Assembly (NCBI GenBank): GCA_029204225.1 | Contig: CM055094.1 | Location: 29,002,107 to 29,066,106 of the forward strand | DNA: 64,000 nt | Source of the DNA: Diphasiastrum complanatum | Lineage: Eukaryota; Streptophyta; Lycopodiopsida; Lycopodiales; Lycopodiaceae | Direction of reading: 5' to 3' | Shown: positions 35,811 through 46,148 of the stretch, in pieces | Numbering within the stretch: position 1 is the first letter of the stretch | Layout of the letters: each line of letters starts with the position of its first letter | The notes under the pieces: model-generated | Told to the model about the DNA's origin: nothing | The model's database searches: none | The model's input: the letters and a program-made list of their open reading frames with translations, nothing else | Made by a program: the position numbers and the translations under genes

Positions 35811-35882
35811 TTGCTACTTTTTCTCCTCTTGGTTAATCAATTTCCCATCAATGCTGAGTGTGCTGAAAAATCTGATCAACTC

Positions 35883-35894
35883 GCTCTAATACCA
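35883..35894 (-). other. Primer-binding site (one mismatch) beyond the left LTR of copia B
   Basis: The complement reads TGGTATTAGAGC, one change from the initiator-Met site. It lies on the leader side of the left LTR, where a 3' LTR should have only host flank. Confidence 0.7.
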
Positions 35895-35897
35895 TTG

Positions 35898-37441
35898 TTG
35901 GTAATCTGATGCGTGATTTGGTGTGATTCCTATTCTACCTAGATAGAGTCGAACTCTTAGCCACAACTACTGTTGTGTACTAAGATCTATCCTCGTCCAA
36001 GCTTTAGATGGACACTGCCAATCTAACTCTAATACTAATAAGCATTCAAATAAGAGCGAGCCTTTGTGCGTAATAGAAATTAACAGCTGAACTTATGAAC
36101 AATGAACAAGCATATAACATTCATACATTGTACACTTATGCAAGAAGATAAAGAGCATATGTATTACAACAATGATTTGTGGGCGTTGTCTGGCATACCA
36201 AATAGAGCGTTACCACAAGAGTGTTTCTGTCTCTTACGAACTATTTGTGAAACTTACTAGCTTGCATGTCTATCTCTCTATCTCTGGCCTTATCGGGCTT
36301 TACAAATGGTCTCGCTTACTAGCAGACGCTTTCATCAACAGGTGGTCTCACTTACTAGCGGACTCTTCCTTCATCAACACTACGCAACCTTCATCTGTCA
36401 CGTTCATCCTGTATTTATAGGAACAAAGAAATGGTTTGTGTCTAATCATTAAGGATTACAAGATCTGGTTTAAGCTCGTTCTAGCGGCTTCTAGTTGTAT
36501 GTCGTCATCCGCGGAGTCCGTTCTCCATGATCGTACTTTGTTGATCTTGCCAGTACTTTGGGTCGTGAAGATGCGCTGCTTTTGCAGTTGTTTATGAGTC
36601 ATATGTGACCGCAATCGTTTCCTTGTGGTGTCTCTACGGTCGTGAATGTTCTTCAGAGCATGAGGCCTTTAACAAGCAACCGCAGATAGACTATAGCAGG
36701 GAATTTTGTGGTGCTCGGGTTGTTCGTCTCTTTGATAGGAGAGAACCGTTGTGAACCATAAGTGTTGAATTTGCGTTGGCCTTCGGTCAGCTTCCTTCAT
36801 GGAATGCTTTGTGTTTGCTTCGTAGGTGACTGCAAGCTCCAGCTTTGGCGGTTGCCTTACTTCGCATTGGACCGTAGGCTGGACTCTTATGGTTCGACTT
36901 TGGTCTGTGTTGTTGCCTTGGTCTTCGTATGTGGACCGCAAGTGTTGACTTGCGGTTTACTTCAGTTTGGTTTTGGTTTATTGCCTTGAACATTGAAACT
37001 ATTTGCAGGCCATATGTGAGGCTCCTTCGGTAGCCTTCGGTCTTCGCTAGTTGATCACAAGTGGGTACTTGCGGTTTCCCTCGGTTTGTCTTGGTTTTGT
37101 AAGAGCCGCATATTGGAGCCTTGCGGTCCCCTGTCGGTTTCCCTTGGCTTCGTAATGGATCGTATGCTTTGCTTTGTGGTTGCCTTCAGTGGCCTTTGTT
37201 GCTTTCGTTGACACCATTGACAGTGCGGTTGCAGTTGTTTACAGTTTATGTCTGTGGGTAGTTTCCATGTATTTCTGCAGGTAAGGCCTGTTGGCCCTTG
37301 TATTTCTTCAAGTTTTGGTTCACACGCTAGCAGTGCTTTGTGGGTAGAAACTTCATGTTTCTTCAGCTCCCTCTCAAAGCATGGTAGTCTTATGATTCCT
37401 AAGCCTTTCAAACAATCGCAGCTACTACAAAAATTAGTAAA
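35898..37441 (-). repeat. Left LTR of copia element B (about 1.5 kb)
   Basis: Collinear with 39433 to about 40830: TGATGCGTGATT, AGATAGAGTCGAACTC, AATCTAACTCT, AGAGCGAGCC, GTCTCGCTTACTAGCAGA, CTGTATTTATAGGAA (TATA-type element on the - strand, about 36408-36424). These are followed by a long GC-richer stretch with many dispersed TTGCGGTTTCC/TTCGGT motifs. The right edge is set by where integrase coding sequence begins. Several indels separate the two copies. Confidence 0.75.
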
Positions 37442-39287
37442 ATAGTTGGAGATATATTCTCTGCCTCTATCTGTTCGTAGCTGCTTGACTTTCTTTTCTA
37501 TCCACTTCTCAATCCAATTTGCAAATTTTGTAAATTTATCAAAAGTTTCTGATTTGTTGTGGATGAATGAGATGACAATAAACTTACTAAAATCATCAAT
37601 GAAGGTGATATAGTATCTCGATCCTCCCAATGAGACCACATCAAAGGGTCCACAAATGTCCGAATGTATTAGCTCCAGGAGTTCTGTCGCACCCTAAAGG
37701 AGTCCTTTGTAAAGGGTGTACATGACATCTTCCCTTTGTTGCATGCATCACAGGATGTTAGACTGGTTGTATCTTTGATGCTAATACTAGTGAATGTGTC
37801 GTGTTGGCTAGTTTTATACAAGGCCAACGTGTTCATATGACATAGTCTCCTATGCCATAGAACGTTCATAGGCTCATGGATCTGATGAGCTTGCTCTATA
37901 GATAGGCGTACTTCAGATGATACATGTTGCATTTCCGTCTGCCTCACATGATGAGGGACTGGTGCTAGCATCTGCATACTTCATCCGTGAATGTCACTCG
38001 CATGCCTGTATCTGCTATCCTTGCAATAGATTGTAGAACCTTCTATAATGTAGGCACGTACAAGATGTCGTCTAGCCTTTTGTCTCTGCAATTGGTGTTC
38101 AGCCATAGCACTCCAGTTTCACTTATATCATGTCGCGATCCATCTCCCAGAACGATCTATCTAGAGGAGTCTGTTTGTCAAAAGTCAACTATCATGTGTC
38201 TTGTTGTGACAAAGTGTGACGTAGCACCTGTTTCAAGAACGACTTCTTGAACAACGACTTGTGATGTAGCACATACATCAGTGCACAAATAAGCAGTTGA
38301 ATTTTAGTTGGCTCGTTCCTCAGCCATCTTTGAGGATTATGGCTCCTCCACGTATGATGTGCTATTTGAGCTTTTCTTTCTGCCTTGTGCCTTTTTGTTC
38401 TTTGGATTTTGGTAGCAATTCATGGTTGCATGACCCTTCTTATGACAGTGTACACATGCGATCTTTGGATTCAGCCAACATGTATCCACGTTGTGGCCGT
38501 CACATCTACATCTGACGCAGGTCTTTTTCTCACTGCCTTGCTGCTTGCTCTTGCTTTTGCCTTTCCACCTTCTTTTTTGATCTCCCTCCTTCTACTGACT
38601 TTGATCTTGTCTTCTTGCTGAATCCCTTTTAGGTCAAGGCTTCTTCTTCGGCTGTACTCTATTGTTGTAGAGAGCCTAATCAAATTCGTTCTTGTTGTCC
38701 TAGTGATCTCGAGCCTCCACCTCTTCTTTTATGTCAATGATAGTCTTTTTAAGGGTCATGTCAGGATCTTTGGTCAGTAAGGATTGAGTAGTATGAAATG
38801 ATCTTGGTAGTGAGGGTAGCAGGTACGTGAGCTGCTTTTCTTCTGAGACTGCGTGCTCGGATCCGACATTGTGTAGTCACAGAAACATATTCTTCATCTT
38901 TCTGATGAAGCTTGTGAGATCCTTTCCATCCCACCTGAGATAGGTAAGCTGATCTTCCAGATGCATAATTTGATTGCGTGACTTGGTCTAAAATCTGGTG
39001 ATGAGTGCATCTCACATCTCTCTAGCTTTAGAAATTGATGTAAGGTCAAAGGTAGTGCTATCTTCGATGGTAGAAGATATGACAACTATAGCTTTGTCAT
39101 TCTTTTCTTTATATTCGCGAAGTTCCTTGCTTGTGTTGGCGGGCATCTCATCGGTGTTGTCCACCCAGGGCCATAACGCTCCTCCTCTCAAGATGAGGGA
39201 AGTCTTTACTTTCTAGGCCAAGAAGTTTGATCCATCTGCTTGAAGAATAGTGCATATCTTTGATTGAATGCTGCTTACTGATGCCAT
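37442..39287 (-). pseudogene. Ty1/copia element B: gag, partial integrase, pol deleted
   Basis: On the - strand an ATG at 39287 opens a UBN2-type Gag (MASVSSIQSKICTILQADGS, then GGALWPWVDNTDEMPANTSK, then the LEDQLTYLRW block), running in several frames to about 38700. A knuckle/protease area follows to about 38000. GAG-pre-integrase (MNVLWHRRLCHMNTLALYKT, CDACNKGKMSCTPF) is at 37977-37669 and the integrase core start (GGSRYYITFIDDFSKFIVIS, VKQLRTDRGREYISNYFT) at 37639-37442. There the frame runs straight into LTR sequence, so the rest of integrase and all of RT and RNase H are deleted. The element could not move alone. Confidence 0.85.
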
Positions 39288-39432
39288 TGTAGCTTACAAT
39301 GGTTTAGACTATAATTAGGATCTTTGGTTATGATCAACCTTGCTTTGAACTTGAGTAACCATGCTCTGATATTCTGAGCAAGTAGGCTCTGATATGATTG
39401 CTAGAAAATTCGATCAACCCGTTCTGATATCG

Positions 39433-40830
39433 CTGTTGGCAGTTTGATGCGTGATTGGTTTGATTCCTATTCTGCCTAGATAGAGTCGAACTCCTAGCCA
39501 CACCTACTGCTGCGTACTAAGGTCTATCCTCTTCCAACGGACACTGCCAATCTAACTCTGATACTAATAAGCATTCAAATAAGAGCGAGCCTTTGTGTCG
39601 AATAGAAATTAACAACTGAACTTATGAACAATGAGCAAACATATAACATTCATACATTGTACTCTTATGCTAAAAGATAAAGAGCATCTGTATTACAACA
39701 ATGATTTGTGGGTGCTGTCTGGCATGCCAAACAATGCGTTACCGTAAGAGAGTTTCCGTCTCTTACGAGCTATCTGTGTAGCTTACTAGCTTGCACGTCT
39801 ATCACTCTATCTCTGGCCTTATCAGGCTTCACAAATGGTCTCGCTTACTAGCAGATGCTTTTGTCAACAGGTGGTCTCGCTTACTACGAACTCTTCCTTC
39901 ATCAACACTGCGCAACCTTCATATGTCGTTCATCCTGTATTTATAGGAATAGATGAATGGTTTGTGTCTAATTAGTAAGGATTACAAGAAATGATTTAAG
40001 CTCGTTCTAGCGGCTTTCAGTTGTCTATCGTCGTCGTCCGTGGAGTTCGTTCTCCATGCTGGTACTTCGTTGATCTCGCCAGTGCTTTGGGTCATGAAGA
40101 TGCACTGCTTTTGTAGCTGTCTGTGATTCTATGTGACCGCAATCGTTTCCTTGCAGTGTCTCTATGGTCATGAAGGTTCTTCGGAGCCTGAGGCCTTTGG
40201 CAAGCAACCGCAGACAGACCATAGTAGGGGCTTCTGCCATGCTCGAGTGGTTCGTCTCTTCGAGAGGAGAGAACCATTGTGAACCGTAAGTGTTGACTTT
40301 GTCGTGGCCTTCGGCCAACCTCCTTTGTGGACTACTTTGTGTTTGCTTCGTAGGTGACCGCAAGCTCCAGCTTGGCGGTTGCCTTCGGTTTACTTCACAT
40401 TGGACCGTAGGCTGGACTCTTACGGTTTTCGACTTTGGTCTGTTGCATTGGTCTTCGTATGTGGCCTGCAAGTGTTGACTTGCGGTTTCCTTAGATTTGG
40501 TTTCGGTTCGTTCCCTTGAACATTGAAACCGTTTGCATGCCTTATGTGAGGCTCCTTTAGTAGCCTTTGGTCTTCACCAGTTGACCGCAAGTGGGTACTT
40601 ATGGTTTCCTTCAGTTTTCCTTGGTTTCGTAATGAAGCGCATACTGGAGTGGAGCCTTGCGGTTCCCTAGCGGTTTCTTTGTAATGGACTGTATGCTTTG
40701 CTTTGCAACCGTTGGCAGTGCAGTTGTGGTTGTTTAGGTTTCTGTCTGTGGGCAATTTCCGTGTATTTATACAAGTAAAGCTTGTTGGCCCTTTATGGTA
40801 GCCATTTTTATTCTTGTACTTGTCCATCGA
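39433..40830 (-). repeat. Right (5') LTR of copia element B
   Basis: Begins at TTTGATGCGTGATTGG next to a degraded primer-binding site (39420-39432, GTTCTGATATCGC on the + strand). Carries the same landmarks as the left LTR, including CCTGTATTTATAGGAA near 39938. The right limit is uncertain and set where similarity to the left copy fades. Confidence 0.75.
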
Positions 40831-41999
40831 GGTATCTAGGAAGATGTTGGGTGCTCTCTAGCTCCTTCAGCTTATTCGACGTGATTCTGATTGGTCCTTC
40901 TGGAAACCCAAATTCCATCAGGTCTTTGTGGCCAGAGGCACAACGAACGTGTAGCTACTATTCCTCGATAGCTTGAATGAGGATTCCTTCAAGATAGGGT
41001 TGTATCGGTTATATGATGCAGTCATCAGAAAGTGGCTCTGATAATTGAGTTTCAGAGGGATCTTAAACTCCAGTCTCTAAAACACTGGCTATGCCTCCAC
41101 ATACCACCACTGCATCTCCTGCATATCCATTAGGCCTAGGAGGACAGGAACAACAATGCTTCCAACCATAAACTCGAAATCAATAGCAGTAGTCATGGTT
41201 ATCGCTGCTTGTCTTCGTGTGTTTAGGTCATGAATTGTTTCAATCTTTTCGGTGCTCTTTTGGTCAGTAGAGTCAGAAAGTGCATCCAACAAGCATGATC
41301 GTAATAGCAGGGTAGTGATCAGATTGATCGAACATATGTGTTAGAGCGTTGATCATGCACAAAGATCGCTAGAGAATGAGGAGAGTCAACACTTGAGAGT
41401 TAGCACTTGGTTACACAAAGAAACTCTTTGAGGTAGAAGTACATTTGTGAACGGTCATCTTATGTAGGTTGTCGATGAATTCTTTGGCTGACGTGTCCGT
41501 TGGTTGATGTGACTTTTGTTTAACGTGTCGCTCGTGTGCACTTCGGTTGACATGATATGTTCTTGTGGTGGTCTACGGTTCATTGTTCTTGGTTAATGCG
41601 ACTTCTTGTAGTGGTCTGCTGTTCACTATTAGCTGAATTTAACAACTAGTTGAACATCAAACAGACTATTGTGTGAAGAAATGGAATGAACTTGTAAGTA
41701 CACTAGGTGCGTATTGGAATAAGAAGAATATGACATTGAAAAAAAAAGTAGTCATCAAAAAATGTTGTGCAATGGATAGATAGGATGTGTGTGTGTTGGA
41801 AAAAATTTGTCCCAAAGAAGAGGGTATGAGGATATACTTGTTAGGAAAAGCATGGATATGAATTGCTTACGTAAAACCAAGAAACATATTACCTATTTTT
41901 GGAAGAATATATACATATATACAAAAAGAAATCATAGTTTCATGGTGTATTTTGTGCAATCGAGATCCATTGACCAAAGTGTCTAATAGGATCCCATCT
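40831..41999. other. Spacer with weak protein-like remnants
   Basis: The - strand has protein-like pieces such as MEFGFPEGPIRITSNKLKEL near 40900 and DFEFMVGSIVVPVLLGLMDM near 41180, broken by stops. I cannot assign a family. Confidence 0.3.
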
Positions 42000-42462
42000 A
42001 ATATTTCCAGTTGTACAGATACATTGGTATGAATCTTGGTGATCACATAAGGTCTTTGGCAGTGGAATTTGAGTTTACCTGGTTTAATCTTTTTGAGTTC
42101 TATAGAGAAGAACTTGATCTCCTTCAGCCAATTCCTCTAATCAAATATGATTATCATGCCAAGCTTTCTATCTACGTTTTTTACCAGCTGTGCATGATAA
42201 CTTAATAATCGAGTTTCACAAAATTTGTGAAGATTTAGAAATCTGTGCTTGATGGTTGCTTCCTCACCAAGTTGTTCGAAATATGCAACTCTTAAGACGA
42301 AATGATAAATTCAACTAGCATTGAAAAAATCGTTCTACCTCTGAGTGCTTGATTAGGTTGGGTGGTCAGATTGAGGATAATGATTCAGAGTTAAAAGTAT
42401 ACAAATCTGGATTTTCCTTAGGTTCTCGTTCTGAGGACAAAACTTGTTTAAGGGAGGAAGAA
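42000..42462 (+). pseudogene. 3' end of a gypsy-type element, decayed
   Basis: Short frames leading to a purine-rich stretch (TTTAAGGGAGGAAGAA, 42447-42462) followed by TGTTACGG, the usual layout of a gypsy polypurine tract and 3' LTR. The coding part is too broken to name domains. Confidence 0.5.
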
Positions 42463-43130
42463 TGTTACGGCCATATTTCGCTAAGGACATGGAATAGTCC
42501 TAATATGGTAGACCGACCCTCTAGTGTTTGAGATTATTGGTCACGCCTAGATTTTATTCCACTTCGAGGCCTGTTGGTGACTAATGACCTTGAGAGGACC
42601 CAGACACTCTACTTGAGACATATGGAGTAGTGCATGTACGTGTGTCAAATATAGGCAGGAGGAATGCATGAAGAGCTTGTTGGATTATTCTCCTTCTACC
42701 AATCGACTAATCGATTTTAATCTTCATCCATTGTTTAATCCAATTCTGCGATTTTCCCGTGTCTTTACATGGTCTGCAGAATTACACGGAGTGTACGACA
42801 GTGTCGCATTTTTTGCCTGTCAAAAATCTTGTTGAAAAATGCGGTGTTGCCTTTTTCGCATTTTTTGCCTGAAAGAAAACTCGTGTGAAATCACAGTGTC
42901 GCATTTTTCGCTTTTTTCAAAGAGCCTCAAATGTTAAAAAAATGACTCTGACAAAGTGTGGGACAATCCTAAATGAAAATTTAACAGCACCTCCCTTTTC
43001 GCTTTTTCGCGAAAAACCTGACAGTGTCACCTGTGGCTGTTTTAGTTCATTTCTGCAGAGCTACATTTTTGGTTCATTTATGCAGACAGAATGTTTACGG
43101 CCCAGAATGGCTACCAAATTTGTCAGCTAA
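42463..43130 (+). mobile_element. Probable 3' LTR of the decayed gypsy element
   Basis: Starts TGTTACGGCC directly after the polypurine tract. Between about 42800 and 43030 a motif close to GTGTCGCATTTTTTGCCTG recurs three to four times with changes, a small internal repeat. The right boundary is not defined. Confidence 0.45.
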
Positions 43131-43329
43131 TGCGCCTATAATAGTTACAGATGAAGGTATTATGCTAACCATGATTGACAAAGGCTGATTGATGAACAAA
43201 TTCTTCATTATTTAGATTCACAGTCATCCTACCTTACGAGAATACCAAAAAAGATTAAGCTACCATCACCTTTTGCACATATAAATGAATCCACTCTGAA
43301 ATATTTAGCGCAACCTGTCGATTAACTGA

Positions 43330-43980
43330 TTATTCTCTGAGTGATGATTTATACAAATGGGATAATCCAAGAGACGAAATTATTAGTACCATAGATGACA
43401 GTCTTACAGTCCAACTGCATACTCAGATCTCTCAATCGAAGGCTATTAATAATTTCCAGATTGTGAGATCACAAAATAAACCACTTTCTATCCTCTATTC
43501 AAGATTAACCAAGAAACGAAAGCAGATCCGACAAAAAATGAAACAATTGATTGCTCCTCTTAATGAGCAACAAACAAAAGACTTATCTAACGTTGCTTCT
43601 TGTTCAAGGCCACATCCCAATAGAGCTGCATCTTTACTTGAAAAAATCCATGTATAGAAAGAGAATACTGAACTTGATGTACCTAATAAGTTCACAGATT
43701 ACGATGGGTGATGTTTCTATTGAGTTGCCTCAACCGAAGCGCGAACCAACAAGTGAATCATCTTCGTTTGATGGACCAGCTAAAACCGTTTGATAGTTCT
43801 GTGCATATAAGAACACATCTTGATTAGACAGCAATGCAAAAATTTAGAAAAGCTCTTATGGAAATACTGTGATATCTTTGCATGGAAATATAAAGAGATC
43901 AGTATACCGCCTGATATAGCAGTACACTCCATTCTTTTAGAAAATGATGCAAAGCCAGTCCAAGCGAAGCCTTATCGTTA
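43330..43980 (+). pseudogene. Gypsy pol relic, region before RT
   Basis: The frame at 43463-43657 includes SQNKPLSILYSRLTKKRKQI. Further on, at about 43838-43980, LLWKYCDIFAWKYKEIS and PPDIAVHSILLENDAKPVQA match the block before RT in Athila/Tat-like gypsy Pol proteins (usually FAWSY...H.I.L..NAKPVKQ). It stops at about 43980, where another element's sequence begins. Confidence 0.6.
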
Positions 43981-44345
43981 GGTACATTGAGCGATAAGTC
44001 CTCCTAATGGGTAAAGTCTTCAATACATCAAACTGTCATCATCAAATAAACTAAGTTTACATGATACACTAGTGAGCAGTCGACCAATCCCGAAGATCGA
44101 ATTCAAAAGCTAACAAATTAATCTTTTAAGTTTCACTTTTACCCAGAAAATCAATCCTTAGATTGACTTCAATATCAAATAAGTACTTAGAGATGGAATA
44201 ATTCACCAATTATTAATCTCTACACTGAAGTACTATATCGACCTTTAGAAGTACACTAAGAGATAATTTCTCTATTGGTTTTGATTCTCTCCAATCTAAT
44301 AACATCACCTTCATGTAACTTCAATTTACATGAATCACTAGGTGA
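43975..44345 (-). repeat. Two decayed copies of the gypsy C family 3' coding end
   Basis: GGTACATTGAGCGATAAGTC near 43980 and AGTACACTAAGAGATAATTT near 44250 both align to GGTACACTAAGCGACAAATC at about 46300 in the large gypsy element. Neighbouring blocks (ACTAAGTTTACATGA, AACTTCAATTTACATGA versus AACTTAGTTTCAAATGA) follow in the same order. Confidence 0.55.
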
Positions 44346-45949
44346 GTCCTCACCTTACATTGGAAATCAATGTTCAAAAGTCAAAGATCCAAACAATTAT
44401 AGTCTAAAACTATCCCAATTATCATATATGCTTCTTGGTACCAATAAACTAGGGATTTTTTTCAATAACCTAAAGTACCACAATTCATCCTCCCAAAATC
44501 TCTTAGGAGATCCATCAAGATAAAAATGATTATAACTTAGCTCTGAGTACCCCAGATACCCTCTTGAGTTAAATGCTCTATTCCTAGCAACATATGCCAG
44601 GAAATAGCAACCATACACTCTTGATAGATTTATCTGTCTCCTAATTAATCGGAGATTTTAGGCTGAAAACAATACACTACAATCTGTAAAGAAAGCAAAT
44701 TCCTCATAAGTTATCTCATAATACAACATCTGCGGAGGAAAGGAGCTTCATCTTCCACCTCCTACAATGAGCACAAGCGACATAGACGACGCTCCCGAGG
44801 GATATCCCATGCACGACCGGCCTCAATAACAAGCTAATAATCTAGAATATTTTGCAAACTGTTTGAGATAGTTTCGTGACAGGTGAGCTTGAAGAACAAT
44901 CTATCTGACCAACATAGGATCCAATCTTCAATCACATTATTTGATAATCCAGAGACCTTAAAAACTCCATATGGATTTCATATACTTGATATGCACATAT
45001 CTATTTCACCAAGTACTGGAGTAACCCCATATTTGTTTCTAATGGATCACAATAATCCATTAACAAAATTGTGATTTAACAAGAATTTGTACATAGTCTG
45101 TCACATAAAACAACCCATCTGGTTGGTACTATAATTCCCGAATTCCTACCATCTGAGAGTTACAACTCTTAGGAATAAGGCTCTTTACAGTACAAATGTG
45201 AATCAAGTGTCATTGTCGTTCCATGTCACAATTTCCAATAACAAATAGAGTCAACTCATGGTCCTATAGATATTCAAAATAAATTCAAATGAATTCAATA
45301 AACCCGTGCTATGCGATTTTCTTATAGGGACTATTTACCAATCCAAATTACATAACACAATCACATTTACCTACTCAGGTGTCTCATTTTCTTCCCCCCT
45401 TACATATTTCAGTCACCTGAAAAATTTCATCCGTGAAGGCACCGAAAACTCTTTTGACATAGGTAAATGCTAGGTTTCTATCTTTTTTGACTTCCTTAGC
45501 TTAAGTATTACTTCGTTAAAATTTCCTGAACCTAATGGAAAATCCATAAAATTTGGATCTGGGTACTCTTTTACGATATTTGATACACTTAAATTTTATC
45601 GAATATAGAACTATCTCCCAATTTATGACCTTTATTCCATTTATTCACTTAAACAAGTATCTCAAAAGCTTTAGTTTTTCCAATTCTAAAGATCAAAATC
45701 ATTTAGGATAAGCCTACCGGTGCACCATTGAGTCCAAAAGGAAGAACCAAAAACACCATTTAGCTCAATTAGCTGAGAGTTCCACTCCAAAGTTAAGTGG
45801 CTAACTAGCATAATCCCTTTACTAGGTACATGCCCGAGAACCAAACCACTACCATCGTTTTGTCAAGATCGGCTTAGAAAAATTCAGACCGATTATTACA
45901 ACTTGACACAAAAACAGCGATAGAGAACTATTAATGTAACACACCAAAG
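44346..45949. other. AT-rich spacer, possibly old LTR sequence
   Basis: No gene recognised. The part next to 45950 may belong to the 3' LTR of gypsy C, whose far end I could not define. Confidence 0.4.
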
Positions 45950-46113
45950 TTAAAAACCTAATGTTTAGTGTGTTATGGGCCTCACAAGGATATTAGTTAC
46001 TTTCGGGTCACGTCCAGTATGACGTGGCATAACTAACAACTTGTTTCACTGGAGTACTATGTATCCAAGACTAGGTGTATATTGTATCCTATGTATTGGT
46101 CATGGACATAACA
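45950..46113 (-). mobile_element. Start of the 3' LTR of gypsy element C
   Basis: On the - strand TGTTATGTCC begins right after the purine tract. Only the first part is delimited here. The 5' LTR remnant at 52.5-52.8 kb is the U5 side, so the two cannot be overlapped to fix the length. Confidence 0.55.
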
Positions 46114-46128
46114 TTCTTCCCTTCTTAA
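46114..46128 (-). other. Polypurine tract of gypsy element C
   Basis: TTAAGAAGGGAAGAA on the - strand, immediately before TGTTATG. Confidence 0.75.
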
Positions 46129-46148
46129 ATTGTTTGTATCCTTAGAAA

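Noticed and set aside
43330-43800. Endogenous pararetrovirus (caulimovirid) sequence
   Set aside because: The charged frame at first suggested a viral coat region, but the downstream FAWKYKEIS...NDAKPVQA block is typical of gypsy Pol, and no movement-protein or viral RT motif is present.
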